Shown here one piece after another: positions 55,786 to 64,000 of a stretch of DNA of 64,000 bases. How positions within the stretch are numbered: position 1 is the first letter of the stretch; every line of letters starts with the position of its first letter. A program made the translations under genes and the position numbers. The stretch is from assembly GCA_019914995.1 (NCBI GenBank), contig CM034132.1, forward strand, positions 7,992,662 to 8,056,661, given 5' to 3'. The stretch is from Acanthochlamys bracteata. Its lineage: Eukaryota; Streptophyta; Magnoliopsida; Pandanales; Velloziaceae. Under the pieces are notes generated by a model. It did not search any database. It was not told where the DNA came from and saw only the letters and a program-made list of their open reading frames with translations.

Positions 55786-56290
55786 ATCTCCTCCCAAAAT
55801 CAAAATTAAATAATGCTAACTTTTTCAAACCAAAATTTAAAAAGAAAAAACAACAACAACAGAAATATTGCTGTATCAAGAATGGAGATCTTCCTTTTTC
55901 TCGTTCTTTGAAGAGAAAAAAAATTGAGTAATATAATTGATTTGAATGATCACGGGTCGAGGCCGAGGCAGCGATAGTGCCAGCCTTGCATGCAAGATCC
56001 AAAGAAAGAGATGGCGACGATAACAACGAAAGCAGTAGCAGTGAAGCTTCTCGCGCAAAGAGTCCTCTCTAGAGAAGAGGAACGAGACGGTGATGAACAC
56101 AGACGGACGGCCACCATTCACAATAATCGATTTGATTTTATTTGATTGCAGAAAGAGAGAAAAACAGATAAATATTAGAGATCTCTCTAACCAAAATTCA
56201 GTCGATCAATTCTAAAACGAAATGAATGAATGGGAGAAGAAGAGAATATGAATATTGTTGTTAGATTTATTTGGTTAGGTGATTGAACTG

Positions 56291-56305
56291 ATATATATAT
56301 ATATA
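56291..56305 (-). promoter_or_regulatory. (TA)n run, possible core promoter of DUF7054 gene
   Basis: A pure TA run about 500 bp upstream of the ATG at 55785. On the minus strand it would place transcription start near 56265, giving the long AT- and TTC-rich leader. Speculative. Confidence 0.3.
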
Positions 56306-56459
56306 GGTGGGCGAAGAGTTGGAGAACGAACGGCTTAGATTTGATGATGGATGATTCGGTTTCAGGTGCACCGGTTGGGCGGGGGGCGGTGGGCACTTGG
56401 GAAGGAAGAAAAACGAAAACAAACCACCGTAGCATTCCAGAAAAAATAGGCGAACTAGA

Positions 56460-58024
56460 ATACTATTTAAAAAAGAAGTAAATTAAACAGAAGAAACAAA
56501 CAATAACACATTTAAAAAAAGGAAAGAGAGGATTTCAATAATAATTTTGAAATAATATTTGTTACAAATAACTCAGTTGTTTACTGACTGATCAAGATTA
56601 AAAGTTTTAAAAAAAAAAGTAGCATTTTTTATACGTAAAAGCAATTTAAGAGTGCTTCTCAAATATTTTTATAATACAATAAAAACTTTTTAAAATAATT
56701 ATTGTTAGAAAGAATTTTAAAATTAATTTATGTTTAAAATATATAAAGTAAATTATAAAAAATATCACAAACTTTAGTAATTATACGAAAAAATAGTTCA
56801 GTTATTTCGTAAGTTTATAAGCATTTCAAACGAACTAATTTAAAGGATGTTTCAGGATGTGTTTAAAAATAATTTTTTTTAAAATGAATTCTATTCTAAA
56901 TAAATAATAAAGATAATTAGTAATAAGATTTTATTATGTAAAACTTTTTTTTAAAAAAAATTATAATATATTATAAAAATTTGAAACAAAAATGTGAAAT
57001 AAAAAATTGAAATAAAATGAGTTAAAAAATTTAGATATACAACACATTAATCCAAATGCATAATAAAATAAATATTTTATTTTAGAATTAAATTTAAATT
57101 CTTACTTAAAAAATAAGCTTTTTATTTTAATAAATTCCTTCATTTTAAGTAAAGCGAAATAGTTTTTTTATAACATATTGTTGCATATGTATTTCATGAC
57201 ATTAGAAGTGTTTAAAATTTTTCTTTGAATAGAATTTTTACCTAACTTTTAAAAAATAAATTTAACTTTTATATATAATAATAATTATTATTATGCTTAT
57301 AAATATTATACTATTATAATTTACTTTTATTTTTAATATCTTCAAATTTTTTAAAATATTATAAAAAATTTATCAAAAACAATATGAAAATATTTTTAGA
57401 ATGAAAAATTGTACTATAAAACTGCCAAATACTTTTTTAAAAAATTAGTACTACTTGAAATCATTTGATAGTAAGTTCAGAGGGGCTAATTGGCACTCCA
57501 TTTGGTTACTGGTTGCACTGAATATTAGAATTCAATTAAAAGATAAATTTAGTAATCACACAAAATATCATAATTCAATTAGAAGTTAAATTGTAGAGAA
57601 AAATAATTTGCAGGGATACGTTTCTGAAAGGTTGTGCCTACATTGAATTACGTATTAATTTAATGCTATAATATTCAAATTACAACTTATAATGTGTTTA
57701 ACATTTGTTAGTACCAATCAATAGCACAAAGCAGAGCACATTCTTCTCAGTATTTACATATTTGACATAATTATTTCGGACTTTAAGGTCAAAAAAAGTC
57801 ATACACAATGTTATGGTAACGATTTGAGACAGCTTATAAATAAACTTTTTTAAATAAAAATATCTAAAATTTTTTTAATGAGCTTACTTTTTTATAAAAA
57901 AATAAAAGTTATGTAATAAAATTTTATGAATGCATTTTTTATTTTTTTAAAATTAATAAAGTTATAAATATTCTTTTTACAAAATTTTTTTATTTAAACA
58001 TTCTCGAAATCATTTGAACGGACC
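56460..58024. other. AT-rich intergenic DNA with MITE-like blocks
   Basis: No gene. Blocks at about 56848-57065 (core TAGTAATAAGATTTTATTAT) and about 57830-58010 resemble the local AT-rich MITE family, but their ends are too diverged to fix. Confidence 0.45.
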
Positions 58025-58039
58025 AAAGAATGAATGGTG

Positions 58040-58112
58040 GAGTCTAAATTGTACAGCGGCGTGCTGAAGAGCAGCTCGTACAGTGCGGCAATCTTGTCCA
58101 GGTCCTAACAAA
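58040..58112 (-). other. Short GC-rich coding-like fragment
   Basis: On the minus strand it reads DLDKIAALYELLFSTPLYNL plus DS without a stop, in a GC-rich patch that stands out from AT-rich neighbours. I do not recognise the protein, and no adjoining exon was found. It could be a captured gene fragment. Confidence 0.25.
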
Positions 58113-58136
58113 AATTTAAAACATTTTGGACTTACT

Positions 58137-59551
58137 TGGCAAATCGAAGATGTTGCGATCGTTGCCTGGCACTGCAGAATCTACCTACGCTAGCAATAAT
58201 AGTTCTTTCGCTAATTTCAAAAGCATGAACCAACTTCAAACGTGGATGATCAAGAACATCAATATCGACTTATTTTTCAAACAGACTTAGAACTTATCAG
58301 AAATGATAAACGAAAACTGTTTGTGTGCCAAATTTCGTCGATGTCACAGCTTTGTCCTGCTTCTGATCGAGGTTTCTAATCAAGCATACAAAGCACGTAG
58401 TTTGGTAGTGATAACGCAATGCAAAATTTTCAGAAAGAAGATAGTTTGGTAGTGACCTTACTTCTGGTAGGGAAGAATTTTCATTTGTTCCAGGTTTTAG
58501 TTCCAAATTAGAATTGATTTTCAACATCCATGTCAAAGGAGAAAGGCTCCTTCAAAGCATTTAGGAATATCCTTAGTGACTAGGCACAGCGATTTCCTCA
58601 GTATTCAGTTTGTTAAAAAAACTGCATTAATTCAGTAAAATTGAGCTATTGAAAAATAAAATTTTTTGACATGAAATAAAACATATGCCCATAATAGAGG
58701 TAGCTCAGGACAGATTAAGATCAACTGGATTTTTACAGGAATGAAAGAAGATACACTGCGATACTAATTCGGTAGGTATAAGTCTTCATCTGTGACATGT
58801 TTTTTTCTAGCTCTATGGTTAATTCTCGAGATAAATAGCATATATATATATATATATATATATGCCCTATGATTTTACTGCTGCACTGACTGATCCAATG
58901 ACTTCTTCCGTCTATCCAAAATGAAAGGTACAGGTACTCAGCTAAATATGACAAGACAAACGTGTACAACAATGTAGCAATATCACAATCAAATCCTAAC
59001 AAGAACAACAACGAAATATTTTTCAATTGGAACTATTAACAGGATGAAGGTTGCAAACGGATGAACTTTCAAAATCGTTATGGTGCACCTTCCATTTCTC
59101 TAGACCATTGAAAGCATGTGAGCATTGAGCAGAGGGATGTACACACACAAACAATGAACTCAGCACATCAACATCTGAATGAGATAACAAGATCCTATAT
59201 CTTTCATATCTTATGCTGATAGCTTTTGAAAATGGTCAGAAGCTTTCAAGTTCATACCAAAGTGGACCCTAACATGGCAAAGACCCCAAAATATGTTTGA
59301 AATCCCTTACCAAATTTTGGGACCTGAAAAGGCACAATCCAACACCTCCGGAGTACGATTTACCATGCAAATTCCAGTGAAATTAGAGTGAGTAAGAACA
59401 CATGATACAGTCAAAAACTTGAGGGTAACAAGAATATCAAAGTGAATTCATTGACCATAAAGTTGATATTAGAATGCAAGCACCTTCTGTCAAAGACCCA
59501 AGAGACTACATATCGGGTTTATGGTGGAATCACAGATATGTTCTTTCCCAA
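58137..59551. other. Non-coding stretch downstream of the PTST2-like gene
   Basis: Contains a (TA)n microsatellite at 58840-58862. An open plus-strand frame of about 50 codons near 58137-58290 has no start and no recognised motif. The part nearest 59551 is presumably the 3' UTR of the minus-strand gene. Confidence 0.4.
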
Positions 59552-62500
59552 TTACTCTACAACTAACAGATTGTTCTCCATCAAACCCTCACCCACAGTA
59601 GGAAACTCTGGTGACAGTTGCCATTCTCCATCAACCAAGAACTTGATCTCATACCTTTAGGGTATCCAAATTGCAACAGGAAAAGTATCAGAAGAAGTAA
59701 CATGGACTAATAGTTTCTTGCACAATTAAAAACTATAAAACGTATCACACACCTTCCAGGTCTAAGCCTCAAAGCAGTAGAAAATCTGGTATCATTACCG
59801 TCATATTCAGGAGACAGCTCCTCACCATAACTCCAGCCATCAAACGAGCCCATTACTTGAACACACTGATTATTAAACAGAAACGGGAATTAAAATGAGA
59901 AATTAAGTTCCTCTATCTTAAATAACAGAATGCATTTTATACAGCTAGTCATTATTTTGTCAGAGGTCAATATTTTCATCAACCGTACCACCTAATGAGA
60001 CATGACTATACCTTACAAAACTATAGTTGTACTTTACTAATACATGGTCAAACAAAATGGTGCAGATTAACATGCTTAGTCCAAATTTCCATAGATTGTA
60101 CAATGTAAAGAGCAGCAGTGGAAGAGAAGTTCGCTTGAGACTAAACAAAAAAAGCAACAAAACTGCAAATGACTGGTGGATATGACCTTGTCCAAAACTG
60201 TATAGCCCTCAAAGCTAACTTGAATCTCGACTATTACAATCACATTTTGCTACAATGGATGAGTACAAAATGCCACAGTAGTAGGCAAACACATGTTCTT
60301 CATGTAACATAAAACAGTTCGGAGCACAAGACCAAGTAATAAGACAGATCAAATCTGAAACAATGCCTCTAGTAGATTCTTAAAATAACATAAAAAAAAT
60401 AAAGAGACATACAGCAGAAAAGACAACATTTTTGCATTTCAAATACCTCAGCCATGCCAACCCAAGACAAGGTGACCTCTCGAACCTTTGCAGCTTCAAC
60501 ATCCTTTATCTCTACCTTCACCTTTTCAAGAATCGCTATAGGGAAATACAATTAGGAGCAATTGAAATTAACTAATCATAAGCACAAGCAAACTCAGAAC
60601 TGTTGACTCTAATACAAAGGCATCCATAAATTCTGATAAGAAAAGTGTGATGATAACCATAAAATATTGACGTCCAAAGAGATCCCATATTATAGATGTT
60701 CATGCCGATTGTGATAAGTTCATGCATGAATCTAGTTTTACAAGATTATAGGCATGTATCAGTTCTCCCCGAACTCACTTTTTCCCATAAACTCACTTCC
60801 AAATACAACCAAACACAAAAAAGTCATTTCCAAATACAATCAAATAAAGAACTCAACTCACTTTTCAAGAACTCACTTCCTACAAACTCACTTCACTGCA
60901 ATCAAACGAGCCCTTAGATGTCAAACATCTACCCTTTTCCCTTCTTGGTCCTTTTGGTTTAAGTCCTATTCCAGAAAATTCAGCAGAATGTTTCTACTAC
61001 TTCTTAGAGATATAGAATAAATAATTTTTATATTGAACATAAGGACGACTTTCCTTGGCTTGAAATGTCATTGTGCTGATATTATGCTTAAACACTGAAA
61101 TAAGATAAGCAACTTTCACTTTCAAATATATACACATCACAAGTTAGGAGAAAAGAAACCTTCTAATCTCGAGAGGAGGACTGACTGGATGTATTTCCCA
61201 TTTATTTTTCTTGAACTAGGCTTTATACTTGTGTTAGCTATCTCCTCGGCTAGGCCCAGTAAACCCTGTAGATCAAATAAGGGAAAGTAAGTAGGTCAGT
61301 AAACTAAAATTCTTGTAGCTACAAACCCGGATGTACTTTACAAACTTACTGCAGTGATCAGAAAGTGCCACATCACTATTCGATTACAACAAAATTTGCA
61401 TGAATCATAGAAACCCTTCCTAATCTTATGTATTATGCACAAATGCACAACCTTCTTAACTAGATTAAGCGTAGCAGTTACTTTTACATTTAGCTTCTCC
61501 TGTACAGATCTCAAGGATCATTTTAATTGCCTGTTTTAATTGCTTGGCCAGAAGTGGTGGAAGCAGTGGAAAACTGAACTTACCTTTCCCTTTACCTTCA
61601 TGCTTACATAAGGCAACCAATTTTTAGCGTACTATACAACACAAAGCCAAAAGGAACAATATATGAAATTCTCAAGGAACTCAAAACAATCAGCCCCTAT
61701 GACTGTTGAAAATATAAAGGTAATAATTAATTAATAGAACAACATCCCAGCACAATATAAACACAGCTCTATTGCTGTGTATCTATATCCTCAAATGTGT
61801 AAAGAACACCAGAAATTCATGTCACATCAATTCACCAAAAAGTCCGTTCAACGGTGACTTGAAAGCAGATACATAACCAGATTCTGGAGCCAGATTTAAG
61901 TGAACGTCATTCGAATAGCTAAAACCTTCTAAAATTCCATTCAATTAACCATGTTAATCAACTATATTAAGAGAGACTTCTAAAACATGCCTCATGAAGA
62001 TTGACTAGGCAAAGCAAATCAGTATCATTTAACTAATCTGATACATTCAAAAAAACTTAATAGTCCTGCTAAATTATGATAAAAAAATGCTTTAAATCTG
62101 TGCAGGCCTCTACAACAACAAAAAATAAGTCACCCAATTTCAGAGACTACAAGGTAGACTTGTAGATTATTCAGATTTTATACAACAATGAACTATACCT
62201 GTGATTCAGAAAGCTTCTCTAAAGATGGGCATAACCCTTCAACTAGACCAAAATAAGAAGATAAAAAGTAAACATCACCAGAAAATAATATTGCATATAG
62301 CAAGCAGTATTCATCCTAAATAAAAGCTAATCCAAAAACAAACTTGGACTAAATCTTGTATAAGGAAAAAAGTATATATGGTGGAAGAACTTACTTGAAG
62401 TTCCAGTTCCAAGACTGCAAGTTCATTCTTAAAATTGATGAGATAATCATCCTTCAACTGCAGCTGCACAAAAAATGGACATAGAAGTTAGAAGCACCAG

Positions 62501-63215
62501 TAGTATAATATTAGAATTTGGAGCCCGAAATAACATTTAAAATCTCAAAACATATTTATATTCAAAAACAGAAATTCGCAGATGTAATTTTGGTCAAACT
62601 TGATTTTTCAGGTTGATTATAACCTAGAATAAGTTTGCAACCAAACTACTTACAACTTTGATAAAGTTTTTGGTAGGTTATTGTGATTTTGGTCAAACTC
62701 TTTTATGTTTTAAACTTCACACCTTATTGAGGCACTCATGGGTGTCTTGGTTCTATATAGCCTGGTTGGGTGGGTTTCTATATTGCTTGTAACTGGATCA
62801 ACTGAAACACAAACAAACACTGTAACCCACCAAAGTCGAGTTCTTTTCCATCGTGAGACAATAATGAAATAGAGACATTGTAGGAGTTTTAATTTAAAAG
62901 GACTCTTAACTAGATTTGGACTTAGTTTGGAAACTATTTCTGAGTTTGACTTCCTTTTAAGGTTTTGATTTATGGTAAGTTATTTTGTTTATTTCATGAG
63001 CAGTTTTTCGTCATTTTAGACAGGTACAAATGATTATTAATTGAATTAAATTTAATTGAGTTTTTTGCTTCCTGAAACACTAGCTGTCTTCTCTCTTTGT
63101 CTTGTTTCTTCTCCCTGCTATACGCATCTAACAATTCCATTTCAGGTGGTTCAACCATCTTGTGCCTGGATGTACTTGCCCATGGCCTTTTCAGCACAGT
63201 ATCAGTTAGAAGCTA
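59552..63215 (-). CDS. PTST2/FLO6-like CBM48 starch protein, 3' part
   Basis: Minus-strand exons, in gene order: about 63215-63000 (LTDTVLKRPWASTSRHKMVE, PPEMELLDAYSREKKQDKER; its 3' end is uncertain), 62463-62395 (LQLKDDYLINFKNELAVLEL ELQ), 61265-61160 (GLLGLAEEIANTSIKPSSRK, ending SVLLSRLE), 60535-60447 (ILEKVKVEIKDVEAAKVREV, ending GMAE), 59865-59753 (CVQVMGSFDGWSYGEELSPE, ending RLRPG) and 59654-59552 (YEIKFLVDGEWQLSPEFPTV, ending NNLLVVE-stop). The last five join in phase. The C-terminal domain is an AMPK-type glycogen-binding module (CBM48) with VMGSFDGW and YEIKFLVDGEW; the preceding part is coiled-coil-like. Arabidopsis PTST2 (At1g27070) and rice FLO6 have this design and bind glucans and starch synthase 4 in plastids during starch granule initiation. 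The N-terminal transit-peptide exons are not identified and may lie beyond 64000. Confidence 0.82.
60733..60914. mobile_element. Tourist-like MITE relic in PTST2-like intron
   Basis: Contains repeated AACTCACTT words and a right end CAATCAAACGAGCCC followed by TTA, the same style as the element at 1874-2112. The left tip is degraded. It sits in the intron between exons ending at 61160 and starting at 60535. Confidence 0.5.
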
Positions 63216-63534
63216 AACTGAGTTAGTAGCTCAATGTTTAAAATGTTGACTGCATGTGAATATTGCATAAGGCACTGAACCACGTATAATACATTTTGTT
63301 TACTTTCTGTAGGAGTCCTACTTGTTTAATTTCATATAGTTGCCAATTATTTTTATCCTTAGGGAACTAGTGCAGTGTGAAACAATGGGAATTATAAGTC
63401 CATCTTGAAAAAGAAAGGTAAAGGCAATGTACTAGAGCAGCTTTCCTTGACCTAGCAGTCAGGATGCAAGAAAACAAAGAGAAGGCACACTTAAAAAATC
63501 ACTTAAATGTCATATTAGATCCTTTTGAAAAGAA

Positions 63535-63576
63535 ACGCATGCACACCCTCTCTTTACGCATGCACACCCTCTCTTT
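63535..63576. repeat. 21-bp tandem duplication
   Basis: Two identical units of ACGCATGCACACCCTCTCTT plus T, at 63535-63555 and 63556-63576. Confidence 0.85.
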
Positions 63577-63809
63577 ATAGTAGCATCATATCTGCAATTC
63601 CATCAAATTGTGACTCAATATGGATCTCCAGCACTTCTCTTTTAACAGTCGGGCAGGTAGCATGCTTGGTACGAGACATACAACAATCGCCATCTACTAT
63701 TTCTGTAGAAGCTCTCCACGTAATATATGTAAAGTTGGGTATAGGTTATATAATCAAGCTGTCGTTGTCATATAGATGAAGTTGAAACATCTTATGTAAT
63801 CCTGTAAGT

Positions 63810-63867
63810 ACCTGCCTCTTTCATGTTATTGTTCTATATCTGCCTCTTCCTTTCTATTGTTCTATTT
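63810..63867. repeat. Imperfect tandem duplication, about 28 bp
   Basis: Two units of the type (A)CCTGCCTCTT...ATTGTTCTAT, slightly diverged, back to back. Confidence 0.65.
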
Positions 63868-64000
63868 TTAGGATTTGTTTCCTACTAGTTCTGCATGCCA
63901 TATGAATAGTTGGGACATCTCTGTGTGGCAAGTTACACATCTCGGCTTTCCTCTTCAGCTCTTACTCTTAGACATGAGCATTAGTAGCAGTTCTCAACAT

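Larger units (their letters stand above)
63216..64000. other. Window end, no confirmed exon
   Basis: Probably intron or upstream DNA of the PTST2-like gene. A minus-strand open stretch at about 63735-63585 (STEIVDGDCCMSRTKHATCP, VKREVLEIHIESQFDG) could be an exon, but I cannot link it in phase. Two short tandem duplications are also present. Confidence 0.35.

Noticed and set aside
56187..56435. Minus-strand 82-codon open frame upstream of the DUF7054 gene.
   Set aside because: It crosses the (TA)n run and has no recognisable motif; more likely promoter and leader.
59835..59860. ATCAAACGAGCCC-like word resembling a Tourist MITE right end.
   Set aside because: It is coding sequence of the CBM48 motif GSFDGW on the minus strand.
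62190..62245. Possible extra exon of the PTST2-like gene (minus strand, reading EGLCPSLEKLSESQ).
   Set aside because: Using the visible acceptor and donor gives 44 bp and breaks the frame, while the flanking exons (62463-62395 and 61265-61160) already join in phase.

Overview
This window is nuclear DNA from a dicotyledonous flowering plant. The evidence is GT-AG spliced genes with AT-rich introns, plant-only gene families (a TDY-class MAP kinase, CYP72-clan P450s, an Ole e 1-like cell-wall protein, an NB-ARC/LRR resistance relic, a starch-associated CBM48 protein) and a dense load of Ty1-copia and MITE elements. I cannot name the species.

Layout. (1) 570-7372, plus strand: a complete kinase domain and C-terminal extension of an MPK20-like MAP kinase. 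Nine exons join without a break; only the extreme N-terminus lies left of the window. (2) 8.0-11.4 kb: a decayed copia pol fragment, then an inverted-repeat region carrying a MITE with an 8-bp target duplication. (3) 11.6-14.3 kb: an Ole e 1-like gene broken by two frameshifts. (4) 15.2-18.8 kb: a foldback element inserted in a (TA)n run, an AT-rich MITE, and a heavily mutated CC-NB-ARC-LRR relic. (5) 19.8-52.4 kb: a tandem CYP72A-like P450 array. Copy A (20965-24270) has two 1-bp deletions. Copies B (27514-30782, 519 aa) and C (40524-43542, 521 aa) are intact. D (50241-50956) is a 3' fragment and E (51169-about 52395) a 5' fragment. Between B and C sits a degraded minus-strand copia; between C and D sit a plus-strand copia and a minus-strand gag-only LTR element whose LTR edge abuts the P450 D exon. 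(6) 54784-55785, minus strand: an intact two-exon gene of the At4g22758-like (DUF7054) type. (7) 59552 to about 63215, minus strand: the 3' part of a PTST2/FLO6-like starch protein gene with a C-terminal CBM48 domain.

The most informative structure is the P450 array. The copies share introns, flanks and 3' sequences, so each acts as the 'empty site' of the others. Comparing them dates several insertions: an intron-1 MITE is present in A and B but absent in C; a hAT-type MITE is only in the B promoter; and a MITE with a second element nested inside it is only upstream of C. I see no new multi-gene system. The array looks like a specialised-metabolism P450 cluster in birth-and-death evolution, and the neighbouring genes do not form an evident pathway with it. 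All calls come from reading the sequence; no database search was run.
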